A stretch of 64,000 bases of DNA from Ruminococcus sp. XPD3002 (GCA_900119535.1 FPJT01000012.1:1-64000); one strand, 5' to 3'. Counted from the first letter of the stretch, positions 15,168 through 24,836 are shown. Notes: generated by a model not told the origin, from the letters alone. Program-made: numbers and translations.

Positions 15168-15968
15168 ATGACTTCAATGAAAAAGTATCTGGCTGAGTTC
15201 ATCGGTACTTTAGTACTCGTTACTCTCGGCTGCGGAACAGCTATGCTGGTAGGATGTGATGCTGTAAATGGCGGAGGCTACATCCTTACTGCTCTTGCTT
15301 TCGGCCTTGTTATCGTTGGCATGGCTTACAGCATCGGCAACATTTCAGGTTGTCATATCAACCCTGCTGTTTCACTGGGCGTACTTATCAACGGCGGTAT
15401 GACCGCATCTGATTTCGTTGGATATGTTATTGCACAGTGTCTCGGCGCATTCGCAGGTTCAGGAATACTGGCTGCTATCTTCTCACTCGGAAACGTAGAG
15501 GATAAGACAGGCGGCTTCGGCTCAAACGGACTTGCAGGCGTTAACGGAAGCGCCGGTGCAGGTCTTCTGGTTGAGATAGTTCTCACCTGCATCTTTGTTA
15601 TGACCATTCTCGGCGTAACTTCAAAGAAGGCTAAACACGGTTCATTCGGCGGACTCGTTATCGGCCTTACACTCACACTCGTTCACATCCTGGGCATCGG
15701 TCTTACAGGTACATCAGTAAATCCTGCAAGAAGCATCGGTCCTGCAATTGCTGCTGCTATCGACGGCAATTCAGATCCCCTCGGAAGCCTCTGGGTGTTC
15801 ATCGTAGGTCCGTTCATCGGAGCTGCTATCGGAGCTTGCGTATACAAGTTCCTCGAATCTGATCTGCCCGAGCCTGTCAAGGAGACTCCTGCACCTGTAA
15901 AGCAGAGCACTTCTTCAAAGCAGGGTTCATCAAAGCAGAACAGCGGTTCAAAGAAGAAGAAAAAGTGA
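15168..15968 (+). CDS. aqpZ: Aquaporin Z-type water channel (MIP family)
   Basis: 266 residues with six membrane segments and both half-helix motifs, HINPAVSLG and SVNPARSIG. Before the second NPA the sequence LVHILGIGLTGTSVNPAR keeps the His and Thr that, with the Arg, make the narrow water-selective filter of AqpZ; glycerol facilitators carry smaller residues there. An unusual C-terminal tail of about 35 residues rich in Ser, Lys and Gln ends in five lysines and is probably cytoplasmic. The start has AAGGAGG. It has its own promoter and terminator. Confidence 0.9.
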   Translation: MTSMKKYLAEFIGTLVLVTLGCGTAMLVGCDAVNGGGYILTALAFGLVIVGMAYSIGNISGCHINPAVSLGVLINGGMTASDFVGYVIAQCLGAFAGSGILAAIFSLGNVEDKTGGFGSNGLAGVNGSAGAGLLVEIVLTCIFVMTILGVTSKKAKHGSFGGLVIGLTLTLVHILGIGLTGTSVNPARSIGPAIAAAIDGNSDPLGSLWVFIVGPFIGAAIGACVYKFLESDLPEPVKETPAPVKQSTSSKQGSSKQNSGSKKKKK

Positions 15969-15983
15969 TATGATATGTTTTTT

Positions 15984-16009
15984 GCACGTCTTCGGGCGTG
16001 CATTTTTTT
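15984..16009 (+). terminator. Terminator of the aquaporin gene
   Basis: GCACG/CGTGC stem with TCTTCGGG loop, then A and seven T, 16 bases after the stop. Confidence 0.75.
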
Positions 16010-16061
16010 GAGTGCAGGGTAAAGTTAAATCAAAAAAATAAATATTTCAGCTGCAAAGGGG

Positions 16062-16090
16062 TTGACAAAATAACTATTTAATGATATAAT
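16062..16090 (+). promoter_or_regulatory. Promoter of tRNA-Pro
   Basis: TTGACA (16062-16067), 17-bp spacer, TATAAT (16085-16090): a perfect consensus, as usual for stable RNA genes. Confidence 0.8.
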
Positions 16091-16120
16091 ATATATCGTT
16101 GATTACATAATTGAAGTCGT

Positions 16121-16196
16121 CTGGGTGTGGCGCAGTTGGTAGCGCGCTACCTTGGGGTGGTAGAGGCCGTGGGTTCAAGTCCCGTCACTCAGACCA
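16121..16196 (+). tRNA. tRNA-Pro(GGG)
   Basis: 76 bases with all four arms. Acceptor CTGGGTG/CACTCAG, anticodon stem CTACC/GGTAG, loop TTGGGGT with anticodon GGG at 16154-16156, T-loop GTTCAAGTC, discriminator A and encoded CCA. It reads CCC and CCU. Confidence 0.95.
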
Positions 16197-16220
16197 GTAA
16201 GTGATCAGCACTTACCCCAT

Positions 16221-16260
16221 AAAGCTCCGATACATTTGTATCGGGGCTTTACTGTTTTTT
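16221..16260 (+). terminator. Terminator of tRNA-Pro
   Basis: A 13-bp stem (AAAGCTCCGATAC/GTATCGGGGCTTT, one G-T pair) with an ATTT loop, then ACTGTTTTTT. Confidence 0.75.
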
Positions 16261-16295
16261 CTGCATTATTCCCACAAGTTACATAAGGAGATAAT

Positions 16296-17159
16296 ATGCA
16301 TTACAAAGAAGCTAAAAAGATACTGTCATCAGGAAACGGTATGAACCTTTACCGCGGATGTACCCACGGTTGTATCTACTGCGATTCAAGAAGCAACTGC
16401 TATCAGATGGAGCATCCTTTCGAGGATATCGAAGTTAAAAGCAACGCACTTGAACTCCTTGAAAAAGAACTCAGGAGCAAGCGGAAAAGATGTATGATAG
16501 GTACAGGTTCAATGACAGATCCTTATATTCCTCTTGAATCAGAACTTGGAACAGTCAGGAAGGCTATGGAGATAATACACAGATACGGATTCGGCTTTAC
16601 CGTCATAACCAAGTCCGATCTGATACTGCGCGACCTCGACCTTCTGAAAAAGCTTAACCGTGATACACGATGCGTTGTGCAGATGACGCTTACTACCGCA
16701 GACGAATCACTTTGCAGAGTGCTCGAACCCAATGTGTGTACTACTGCAAGACGTTTTGAGGTGCTTAAGATCCTGCGTGATGAGGGTATACCGACAGTGG
16801 TGTGGCTGTGTCCGATCCTGCCCTTTATCAACGACACAAAGGAGAACATCGAAGCTGTAACCGACATGTGCATCGAGGCAAAAGTATACGGTATAGTGAA
16901 TTTCGGTATGGGAGTAACTCTCCGCGAGGGAAACAGGGAGTATTTCTACAGTAAGCTGGATAGGCATTTCCCGGGTATGAAGGAAAAATATATACTTGCC
17001 TATGGTAACAGATATGAGCTTGAAAGTCCCGATGCTGCGGAGCTTTCGGCAATATTTCAGCGAAAATGCAGAGAAAACGGCATCATATGTGATAATAATG
17101 CGGTCTTCGGTTATCTTGAAAGATTCGGGGACGATGAAGAGCAGCTCACGCTTTTCTGA
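16296..17159 (+). CDS. Radical SAM protein of the SPL/Rv2578c-like group
   Basis: 287 residues. The cluster motif is CTHGCIYC (CX3CX2C) followed by DSRSNCYQ, with GTGSMTDPY and ITKSDL further on, the pattern of the spore-photoproduct-lyase-like radical SAM proteins (COG1533). Those have no settled function outside true spore photoproduct lyase, whose specific cysteine I do not see here, so DNA repair should not be assumed. The start has AAGGAG about six bases upstream. It precedes the ABC exporter genes by 40 bases with no terminator, so they may share a transcript. Confidence 0.82.
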   Translation: MHYKEAKKILSSGNGMNLYRGCTHGCIYCDSRSNCYQMEHPFEDIEVKSNALELLEKELRSKRKRCMIGTGSMTDPYIPLESELGTVRKAMEIIHRYGFGFTVITKSDLILRDLDLLKKLNRDTRCVVQMTLTTADESLCRVLEPNVCTTARRFEVLKILRDEGIPTVVWLCPILPFINDTKENIEAVTDMCIEAKVYGIVNFGMGVTLREGNREYFYSKLDRHFPGMKEKYILAYGNRYELESPDAAELSAIFQRKCRENGIICDNNAVFGYLERFGDDEEQLTLF

Positions 17160-17201
17160 ACACAATTCATACAACTATCGCAGTATAAGGAAGTGAAAAC
17201 A

Positions 17202-18203
17202 ATGTCAGACGTTATACAGATCAGAAATATAACAAAGGAATTCAAGGTACTTAACCGCCGCGAAGGTCTTAAAGGAAGCATCAAGGACCTTTTCTCACGG
17301 GATTATAAAACAGTCCGTGCTGTGGACAATATATCCATGAACATACAGCAGGGCGAGATCGTGGGATATCTGGGACCGAACGGCGCAGGCAAATCAACTA
17401 CGATAAAAATGATGACAGGCGTTCTTGAACCGACATCGGGTGAGATACTCGTGAACGGCGCTCCGCCTTACAAGAACAGATCCAAAAACGCTCAGGAGAT
17501 AGGAGTTGTATTCGGTCAGAGATCACAGCTGTGGTGGGCTCTGCCGCTTATCGAGTCTTTCCGCATACTAAAAGACATCTACTGTATACCCGATAAGAAC
17601 TACGACGAGATGCTGAATCTCTATCAGTCCCTTGTGGATATGGAACCGATACTCCATAAGCCTGTACGTCAGATGTCTCTGGGACAGCGTACACTCAGCG
17701 ATATACTTGCAGCGTTTCTCCACGATCCGAAAATAGTCTTTCTCGATGAACCGACTATCGGTCTTGACGTTGCAATGAAGGCTAAGATACGTACACTTAT
17801 CCATGAGCTCAATCGTCAGAAAAATACCACGGTAATACTCACTACACATGATATGGGCGACGTTGATGCTCTTTGCAGGCGTATCGTTATAATCGACAAG
17901 GGAAAAATGCTCTACGATAACGATATCGAACACCTTAAGGGCTTTTTCGGCTCATACAGAACTCTGAAAATACGTGTGAACGGTGACCTTAAGACTCATT
18001 CGGAAAAAATAGCAAAGATAGTCCCACAGTTCTCGGTCAGTGCCGATGAAGAGTGGATATCGGTGCTTGTGGACGAGGAAAAGTCAAAGGTAATGGAGGT
18101 GCTCCAGCTTTTACAGCAGTCCGAAGAGATTACCGACATGCAGCTTGAAGAAATATCCACCGAGGAGGTCATCAAAAAGATTTACGAGGAGGGTGTAGGA
18201 TGA
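17202..18203 (+). CDS. ABC transporter ATP-binding protein (ABC-2 exporter, three-gene operon)
   Basis: 333 residues. Walker A is GPNGAGKST, the signature MSLGQRTLSDI (LSGGQ variant), Walker B IVFLDEP, and the switch TTHDMGD. About 85 C-terminal residues form an extra regulatory domain. The group (COG4586) normally pairs with two ABC-2 permeases of COG4587 and COG3694, exactly as here. Start ATG at 17202 preferred over the GTG at 17193 because AAGGAAGTG is then correctly spaced. The stop overlaps the next start (ATGA). Confidence 0.88.
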   Translation: MSDVIQIRNITKEFKVLNRREGLKGSIKDLFSRDYKTVRAVDNISMNIQQGEIVGYLGPNGAGKSTTIKMMTGVLEPTSGEILVNGAPPYKNRSKNAQEIGVVFGQRSQLWWALPLIESFRILKDIYCIPDKNYDEMLNLYQSLVDMEPILHKPVRQMSLGQRTLSDILAAFLHDPKIVFLDEPTIGLDVAMKAKIRTLIHELNRQKNTTVILTTHDMGDVDALCRRIVIIDKGKMLYDNDIEHLKGFFGSYRTLKIRVNGDLKTHSEKIAKIVPQFSVSADEEWISVLVDEEKSKVMEVLQLLQQSEEITDMQLEEISTEEVIKKIYEEGVG

Positions 18204-19003
18204 AACTGAAAAAATATCTCACTCTCACAAGGGCAGGCATTATCGAGTCGCTACAGTTCAGACTGTCCATGCTGGTAATGTTTGTGGGTAATCTTCTGTA
18301 TCTTACGGTAGTTTACTTCCTCTGGAAGTCCATTTACGCTTCCGCAGGCACAGACGTAGTGAACGGCATGACATTTTCGGACACTCTCATCTATCTGGTA
18401 CTTGCTACAGCGCTCTATAACTTCATGGAGATGTATGCTGTATGGGAGATAGGAAGGGCTATACAGTCGGGAAAGATAGTTCTCGACCTTCTGAAGCCGA
18501 TGGAGTACAGAAGCTATCTTTTCTGGTCCTATTCGGGTTCTTTCGTGACCAATTTTATTGCAACATTCCTGCCGACCTTTCTCATAGTCTGTATCGTTAC
18601 TCACGGTGCGGTACCACTTGGCATAAACCTTCTGTTTTTTGTCATATCGGTAATAATGGCTATCTGTATAAACTACAGCATCGATTTCATAGTCGGTACG
18701 ATATGCCTGTTTACCGAATCGATATGGGGCATAAACATCATGAAGCAGGTCATAGTTCTCCTGCTTTCGGGTGCGACCATACCCCTTGCATTCTTCCCCG
18801 ATAAGCTTCGTGCTGTTGTGGAGATGCTGCCTTTCCAGTCCATATACAACGCTCCGCTTTCGATACTTCTTGACGCTCATCCCGAGCCGAAGGAGCTTGC
18901 GCTCACACTTGGCACTCAGCTTATGTGGTGCGTAGTTATGACAGTTATCAGCAAGCTCTTCTGGAAGGTATCGCTGCGGCAGATAACCGTGAATGGAGGC
19001 TGA
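18200..19003 (+). CDS. ABC-2 transporter permease, first subunit
   Basis: 267 residues with six predicted membrane segments, of the ABC-2 permease group that comes in pairs with the ATPase just upstream. Translation is coupled to the ATPase by an ATGA overlap, and the second permease begins four bases after its stop. Substrate unknown; members are usually labelled multidrug or viologen exporters without direct evidence. Confidence 0.82.
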   Translation: MKLKKYLTLTRAGIIESLQFRLSMLVMFVGNLLYLTVVYFLWKSIYASAGTDVVNGMTFSDTLIYLVLATALYNFMEMYAVWEIGRAIQSGKIVLDLLKPMEYRSYLFWSYSGSFVTNFIATFLPTFLIVCIVTHGAVPLGINLLFFVISVIMAICINYSIDFIVGTICLFTESIWGINIMKQVIVLLLSGATIPLAFFPDKLRAVVEMLPFQSIYNAPLSILLDAHPEPKELALTLGTQLMWCVVMTVISKLFWKVSLRQITVNGG

Positions 19004-19007
19004 TGAC

Positions 19008-19811
19008 ATGAAAAAGAGAACATTAGGCTTCTATCTGCGGATATACTTCAAGATACTCGCACAGGACCTTAAAAGCAAAATGAGCTATCGTGCGGACTTC
19101 ATAATATCGACTATCGGAATGATATTCACTAATATTGCAGGCTTCGTAAGCTTCTGGATACTGTTCAGGAACTTCCCTTCAATAAACGGCTGGAGCTACT
19201 ACGAGATGCTCTTCCTTTATGGCTTCTCACTGGTTTCAATGACTCCCGTGCAGTGCCTTTTCGATAATAACTGGAGCCTGAGAATGTACGTATATTCGGG
19301 CGATTTCATAAAGTACTGTTTCCGTCCGATAAATCTGTTTTTCTATTTCCAGTCGGAGGTGTTCGACATCAAGGGACTTGGTCAGCTTGCCTTCGGTATA
19401 GGTACTATCGCTTATGCGTGGAGCCACCTCGGCATACCTTTCACATTTATTGCTCTGCTCAAGCTGATAGTATTCATAGCTACGGCATCTATGGTAATGG
19501 TCGCATTGCAGAATGCGGCAGCAGCTACATGCTTCTGGATACAGAATTCCTTCTATATACTCGACCTGACGGTCAAGTTCAAGGACTACGCAAAATATCC
19601 GATAACTATATTCAGTCCCGTATTCAAGTTTATATTCACATTTATCATACCTATTGCGTTCATCGCATATTATCCGAGTCTTGTTATACTGCGTCCCGAC
19701 AGTGTACCGCTGCTGACGTGGTTTTCGCCGATAGTTGGCATCATCGCATTTTTCCTAAGCTACAAGCTCTGGATGTTCGGTGCAACAAGATACAACGGAA
19801 CTGGTTCGTGA
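19008..19811 (+). CDS. ABC-2 transporter permease, second subunit
   Basis: 267 residues with six predicted membrane segments. It is similar in build to the upstream permease but not a close copy, as expected of a heterodimeric channel. Start at 19008 (MKKRTLGFY) rather than 18993, because GGAGGC lies ten bases upstream of it and would overlap the earlier start. It ends the operon; a terminator is at 19888-19930. Confidence 0.82.
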   Translation: MKKRTLGFYLRIYFKILAQDLKSKMSYRADFIISTIGMIFTNIAGFVSFWILFRNFPSINGWSYYEMLFLYGFSLVSMTPVQCLFDNNWSLRMYVYSGDFIKYCFRPINLFFYFQSEVFDIKGLGQLAFGIGTIAYAWSHLGIPFTFIALLKLIVFIATASMVMVALQNAAAATCFWIQNSFYILDLTVKFKDYAKYPITIFSPVFKFIFTFIIPIAFIAYYPSLVILRPDSVPLLTWFSPIVGIIAFFLSYKLWMFGATRYNGTGS

Positions 19812-19887
19812 TATTGCAAAAGCCGTGGTTTCACCGCTTTTTGGAGGAACTGCGGCTCTGGGAGCATAAAAAAATACTTATTGACCG

Positions 19888-19930
19888 AAAGCGGCTTGCG
19901 AGATATTTGCAGGCTGCTTTCTTTTTTTAT
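19888..19930 (+). terminator. Terminator of the ABC-2 exporter operon
   Basis: A 12-bp stem (AAAGCGGCTTGC/GCAGGCTGCTTT with two G-T pairs), 9-base loop, then CTTTTTTTAT. Confidence 0.75.
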
Positions 19931-19992
19931 CTTAACATTTTATTAGAGAGAAAAGATATACTATTAATTATTTAATGTTAACAAAATATGAG

Positions 19993-20021
19993 TAGACTTG
20001 TTTGGAATAATATGTTATAAT
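19993..20021 (+). promoter_or_regulatory. Promoter of the LRR/dockerin gene
   Basis: TAGACT (19993-19998), 17-bp spacer, TATAAT (20016-20021). Confidence 0.55.
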
Positions 20022-20105
20022 ACAATATATTATTATGCTTTCTGATAAATCGGGAATGATAGCACACATTTTCGGTGCATCGGACGGCAGGAGAGGGAAA
20101 AGAAA

Positions 20106-23100
20106 ATGATAAAAAAACTACTGGCTGCGTTTACAGCAATAACACTCTTAGCACCTTTTACACCAAATGATACAATGATGAAGGCTTTTTCGGAAGATGA
20201 GAGCAGTATCCTTTATGATGAAGAGATGAAAGAATATTTAGCTTCTGATGATGCACATTATTCTATTGAAGATTTTAAATATTCTATGAAATCAATTGAA
20301 GAAATGTCAGTATATGCAGACGAGAGATATTATTCGGAAGACGGATCATTAAAATGGATAGTAAATCGATTCATAAATTCAAGACCATATTACGTAATAG
20401 ATGAGTTGGAGAAAGAATGGGATGATGAATGGACAAAAATGAGTGATGAATATAATAAAAACGGTGAATATTACGAAAAGTACGGTGATTTTTATGAACA
20501 GGAAAGGTATAAATTCTATTTATCTAAAGCAGAAGCCGAATTTATATTCGGTGTTTATGAAGGATTAGAGTATGTCATTATTCCCGAAACAGAGCTTGAA
20601 GCAAGACATGTAGAGGTCGGGCATTTTACCCGTGAGGCAGGAAAGGATATAGTTATCCCCGATGAGATAGAAGGGCTCCCTGTTACGAATGTTATGAGTT
20701 CAGGTCCCGAACCGATAACGTCTATAGTACTCGGCGATAATATAACAAATTTGAGCAGCTCATTTTATATGTGTCCATTTCTTGAAAAGGTTGTATTGCC
20801 TGAAAAACTGGAAAATATGAATTCTTGTTTTAAAGAGTGCCCTAAGCTGAAAACAATAGAGTTTTCAGCAAATCTGAGGGAAATGTATTCTTCCTTTACG
20901 AAATGCCCTTCTATTAAGGAAATAGAACTTCCTGAGAGCGTTGAAATTATAAACGATTGTTTCAAATTCACTAATCTTACTTCAGTGACCATACCTGACA
21001 GCGTTAAATATATAGGAAATGATTCATTCTCTTATTGTTTGAATCTTGAAGATGTAAAACTAGGAAGCAATGTGAGAGAGATAAGAGGAGGAGCTTTTGC
21101 GTATTCTAAGATAAAAACAGTCAATATACCTGCTTACGCCGAGGATCTTGGTTATAACAGGTTAGGCAATAATCTCAGCGCTTTCTGGGAGTGTCCGTTC
21201 CTTACCCACGTTTATATCGACAAAGACAATAAGAATTACTATGATATAGACGGCATACCTTACGAAAGAAGTACAGATACGGTGCTTTTTTATCCGCGGC
21301 AGAGAATAGATGAATTTGATCTTCCTGCTAAAACGATCAGCGACTATTCCATGTATTATGCGGACACATATAACGGGCTCAGATATATTATAGTTGAAGG
21401 CAGATATGTTCAGATAATCGGAACAGAAAAAAATTATTACATGAATGATGTGGTCATACCTTCAAAAATAGCAGGCTTTCCTGTGAAAACGATAGGAGGA
21501 ACTTCATTCAACACAATGTCGATAGAGTCGATAGAATTCCCCGATACTATAAAAGAACTTGCTTTTATCTGCAACGAGTGCCCTGCGCTGAAAAGAGTGA
21601 AACTGCCGTCAGGTCTTGAAAAAATTTCGAGCTCATTCAAGGCGTGTCCGGCTCTGACTGAGATAAAGCTTCCTGACACTCTTGTTTCTATGGACGAAAA
21701 CACTTTCAGTGAAAGCGGACTGATATCACTTGATATCCCTGCATCAGTCGAGGACATCTGCGGAGATGCAAACGGATTTTTATTCGGCTGTAATTCTCTT
21801 GAAGCTGTGACCGTTGATGATGATAACCCGAACTATTATGATTCGGACGGCGTTCCCTATGTACGCGGAACAAATGAACTGATACTCGTTCCGCCAAAAA
21901 AGAGCGGTAAACTGGTTTTCCCCGACGATTTCGATGATTTTGAAACCGTTTTTCTCGGCACAAATAAAAGTATAACTTCGCTTGCAGTAAGTGCTTCCAA
22001 CAAGAAATACAAGTCGGTGGACGGATGCATATACACCAAGGACGGCAAAGAACTTGTGCTTGTTCCAAGCGGTATGACAGGGGAGTTTGAAATACCCGAA
22101 ACAGTTGAGAAAATAGGTTATGCTTTCCAGAATGCCGACCTTGAAAAGCTTGTGATACCCTCAGGTGTGACCGAACTGAGCAATCTGTCGTTGACGGGCA
22201 ATGTTGACGAACTCGTTTTTAAAGGCGACTTTATCGCAATGAGGTTCAATAAGGAAGTAGGGACTAAAAGGCTCGCAACTATCAACAGGTATATCAGATC
22301 ATCCGATAGGAATTATAATGACATGTTCACACTGAACATAGGAAGCGGTGAACTTTTGCTTCCCGGAAACTGCGCTTTTGACGGCAAAAAGATAAAGGGC
22401 GTAAAGAAGCTGGGATTCGGTTCGGGTTCTTATGTGGAAATACTGGGTATGCCCGGATCACCGAAGCTGGATGAACTGGTCTTTTCACCTGATATAGCCG
22501 AATTGTGTATTGTTGAAGGCGCAGATGTCAGTGAACTTGTACTGCCGAATGGCAATAACGTGATCGGAGAAAGAGCCTTCAGCAGCTGTAAAAAACTCAG
22601 TTCTGTGATCGTTAACGGTACTTCAGAGATCAGAAAAGGTGCTTTCATATCTTGCAGCGCACTTAAGAAACTGGAACTAAAGAAAAAAGCAGTGATAGAC
22701 GAGTCTGCCTTTGAGGATTGTACTGCACTTGAAGGCATCAGCATCTCAACTGATTCGGAATTAAGCGGCAACAGCTTCAATATGTGCGATAAGCTTATGA
22801 AAATAAACGGTATCGATGCATTAGCCGAAAACGGTATAGATTTCGCTACGGGGCTGGATGAGTTTATCAGAAAGAACTTTGATCAGGCCGAGAAAGTTGG
22901 CTTCATCGACCGCTGGATAGCAAATATGACCGCTCATATCGTGTCGGAATATACCAACGAGAACATGCCCGATGCGGAAAAGGTGAAGGTACTTCACGAC
23001 TGGATAGTAAATAACACCGTGTATGACCTTAAGGACGACGATTTTCCCGAAAACCATGTTGATTCTTCGATATTTATGGACGGAATAGCTGTTTGTGAGG

Positions 23101-23783
23101 GATACGCAAAGACATATAACCTGCTGCTTCATGAAGCGGGCATAGAGACGGAGTACGTTGAGACTGTCGGTCACGCATGGAATATAGTCAAGGTGGACGG
23201 AAAGTATTTCCACGTTGATACTACATGGGACGACCTTATGAGCAGTTACCAGTGGTTCATGGTATCGGATAAGCAGATACTTCAGCCTGGGGGAGTGCAT
23301 GATAATTGGAAAGTGAAACAGCCTTCACAGCTTCATGGATTCCAGGGAACAAAGCTTTTTGGGTGTAACACAGTAGTAGGCGATATGAACGGCGACGGCA
23401 GTTTCTCTCAGGATGACATCAAAGAGCTTAGAAGCTATGTGGTTCAGGACGGAGAGTACAATATATCTGTTGATCTGGACTTTAACGGAAAGACAGATGC
23501 CGCCGATATAGGTGAAGGCTACAAGAAGCTCTCGATAGTTATGGGAGATGTTAATGAGGACGGCGAGGTCGGTCTTGCAGATGCCCTGAGCATATTGCAG
23601 TATACAGCCAACAGCCGCAAGTATCCGCTTTCGGAAAAAGCAGTTCTCAGCGCAGATGTTTATGATAACGGCGACGGTATAACGCCTATGGACGCCCTTG
23701 CTATCCAGCAGAAGGATGCAAGGATAATAACTAAACTGCCGTGCTCTTACTCGTTAAACGGCAAGAGAATAGCAGTTGAATAA
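20106..23783 (+). CDS. Secreted BspA-type leucine-rich-repeat protein with transglutaminase-like domain and tandem dockerins
   Basis: 1225 residues. A signal peptide (about 1-30) leads a charged region of about 140 residues, then two long arrays of BspA/LRR_5 repeats (about 165-420 and 440-920; recurring IxLPxxLxxIxxxFxxCxxL). A transglutaminase-like domain follows (about 940-1065) with the full triad C997 (VCEGYA), H1023 (GHAWN) and D1038 (VDTTWDD). The C-terminus has four calcium-loop segments (about 1092-1215: GDMNGDGSFS, LDFNGKTDAA, GDVNEDGEVG, YDNGDGITPM), read as two dockerin modules in a row. It should dock to scaffoldin and act outside the cell; whether the domain cross-links or cleaves peptides is unknown. 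Single-gene unit. Confidence 0.88.
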   Translation: MIKKLLAAFTAITLLAPFTPNDTMMKAFSEDESSILYDEEMKEYLASDDAHYSIEDFKYSMKSIEEMSVYADERYYSEDGSLKWIVNRFINSRPYYVIDELEKEWDDEWTKMSDEYNKNGEYYEKYGDFYEQERYKFYLSKAEAEFIFGVYEGLEYVIIPETELEARHVEVGHFTREAGKDIVIPDEIEGLPVTNVMSSGPEPITSIVLGDNITNLSSSFYMCPFLEKVVLPEKLENMNSCFKECPKLKTIEFSANLREMYSSFTKCPSIKEIELPESVEIINDCFKFTNLTSVTIPDSVKYIGNDSFSYCLNLEDVKLGSNVREIRGGAFAYSKIKTVNIPAYAEDLGYNRLGNNLSAFWECPFLTHVYIDKDNKNYYDIDGIPYERSTDTVLFYPRQRIDEFDLPAKTISDYSMYYADTYNGLRYIIVEGRYVQIIGTEKNYYMNDVVIPSKIAGFPVKTIGGTSFNTMSIESIEFPDTIKELAFICNECPALKRVKLPSGLEKISSSFKACPALTEIKLPDTLVSMDENTFSESGLISLDIPASVEDICGDANGFLFGCNSLEAVTVDDDNPNYYDSDGVPYVRGTNELILVPPKKSGKLVFPDDFDDFETVFLGTNKSITSLAVSASNKKYKSVDGCIYTKDGKELVLVPSGMTGEFEIPETVEKIGYAFQNADLEKLVIPSGVTELSNLSLTGNVDELVFKGDFIAMRFNKEVGTKRLATINRYIRSSDRNYNDMFTLNIGSGELLLPGNCAFDGKKIKGVKKLGFGSGSYVEILGMPGSPKLDELVFSPDIAELCIVEGADVSELVLPNGNNVIGERAFSSCKKLSSVIVNGTSEIRKGAFISCSALKKLELKKKAVIDESAFEDCTALEGISISTDSELSGNSFNMCDKLMKINGIDALAENGIDFATGLDEFIRKNFDQAEKVGFIDRWIANMTAHIVSEYTNENMPDAEKVKVLHDWIVNNTVYDLKDDDFPENHVDSSIFMDGIAVCEGYAKTYNLLLHEAGIETEYVETVGHAWNIVKVDGKYFHVDTTWDDLMSSYQWFMVSDKQILQPGGVHDNWKVKQPSQLHGFQGTKLFGCNTVVGDMNGDGSFSQDDIKELRSYVVQDGEYNISVDLDFNGKTDAADIGEGYKKLSIVMGDVNEDGEVGLADALSILQYTANSRKYPLSEKAVLSADVYDNGDGITPMDALAIQQKDARIITKLPCSYSLNGKRIAVE

Positions 23784-23830
23784 AAAGTATTGGTACGGTC
23801 TGTTGTTCTTCAACGGAAAGTATGATAGAG

Positions 23831-23862
23831 GCAGTCTTCTTTAGGGGAAGGCTGCTTCTTAT
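23831..23862 (+). terminator. Terminator of the LRR/dockerin gene
   Basis: A 9-bp stem GCAGTCTTC/GAAGGCTGC, loop TTTAGGG, then TTCTTATT. Confidence 0.65.
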
Positions 23863-23899
23863 TATGCCGATAAACGGTGCGCTTCCTGCATCAGGGCAT

Positions 23900-23927
23900 G
23901 AAAAAGCACCTGCCTGAGCAAGTGCTT
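23900..23927 (-). terminator. Terminator of the M50-like gene
   Basis: AAGCAC/GTGCTT stem followed on the minus strand by TTTTC, 25 bases past the stop at 23952. Confidence 0.6.
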
Positions 23928-23951
23928 ATTATATATATGATTTTGAAAAGA

Positions 23952-24686
23952 TCAAATATTTACAGGGCAATCGTCAATAATAGTTTTCGGAACGCTGGCT
24001 TTGATCCTTTCCATGTTTTCAAGTTGAATTTTCATTTCTTCTTCATTATGATTTCTGAACGCATTAACATATGAATAATAGAAACCATAATAATTCAATT
24101 CAATATCTTTGGAATCAATCAGCGGAACTATTAAATCATTCGGATATACTGGATCATCCCCACCGAAAACTGATATTTCAACCAGTTGGAACAAGGATTT
24201 TTCTTCAAGTTCTTCCTGACCGCCATGAGTCAGTCGCTTATATCGTGTTCCATCGTTGTACAATATTCCGGTTTTCAATTTCATAGGAATGGCACACATG
24301 ACTCCCATTGCGATAGGTACTAAACATAGAAAAAGCATAAAAAGATTGTGCCAGAACAGTAACCCGATTCCGGCTGCGATTCCGAGAAGAATTGAAGCGA
24401 TCGGACCGGCAAGTAAAATTTTAGACCATATTTTAATGTTATCTTCCGATTTCCTTGATGGCAGAGTACCTCCGGCGCCACACCAAAGTACAGGATTCTT
24501 TTCGATACCAATACTGATAGCAGAATCAAGTGATTTTCTGTATATCTTCAATGGACCCACTACTAATAGATATAGTTTCCATCCATGAAACAATCCGCAG
24601 ATTACGTGACCGAGTTCGTGGATCAATGTTGCTATCAGATAAACTGCTACCCAGCTAAAAAAGAATTGAAGAATAAATTTTACCAT
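23952..24686 (-). CDS. M50-like membrane metallopeptidase homologue
   Basis: 244 residues. An N-terminal membrane segment carries LIHELGHVI, the HEXXH zinc motif lying within the membrane as in site-2 proteases (M50). Two further membrane segments include LLAGPIASILLG, similar to the conserved GP motif of the family. The last about 90 residues are soluble. The third zinc ligand (NPDG-type motif) is not evident, so activity is uncertain. Start at 24686, with AGGAG nine bases upstream; an earlier in-frame Met has none. It has its own promoter. Confidence 0.65.
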   Translation of the reverse strand: MVKFILQFFFSWVAVYLIATLIHELGHVICGLFHGWKLYLLVVGPLKIYRKSLDSAISIGIEKNPVLWCGAGGTLPSRKSEDNIKIWSKILLAGPIASILLGIAAGIGLLFWHNLFMLFLCLVPIAMGVMCAIPMKLKTGILYNDGTRYKRLTHGGQEELEEKSLFQLVEISVFGGDDPVYPNDLIVPLIDSKDIELNYYGFYYSYVNAFRNHNEEEMKIQLENMERIKASVPKTIIDDCPVNI

Positions 24687-24726
24687 ATCGAAATACTCCT
24701 GAGTATAGTGAGTTGTAATATAATTA

Positions 24727-24755
24727 ATTATAGCATAGCAGGAAGAAAAAGTCAA
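24727..24755 (-). promoter_or_regulatory. Promoter of the M50-like gene
   Basis: TTGACT (24750-24755), 17-bp spacer, TATAAT (24727-24732) on the minus strand, directly after the terminator of the SUKH gene. Confidence 0.7.
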
Positions 24756-24765
24756 ACAGGGCATG

Positions 24766-24788
24766 AAAAAGCAGTCCCGAAGGACTGC
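24766..24788 (-). terminator. Terminator of the SUKH gene
   Basis: GCAGTCC-TTCG-GGACTGC followed by TTTTTC on the minus strand, about 50 bases past the stop. Confidence 0.75.
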
Positions 24789-24836
24789 TCAGTTTGTATC
24801 AGTTTGAAATAACGCTGATGATGGTTCGTTCGCAGG

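Noticed and set aside
16296-17159. Spore photoproduct lyase
   Set aside because: Only the general radical SAM architecture of the group is visible; the extra conserved cysteine of true SplB is not evident.
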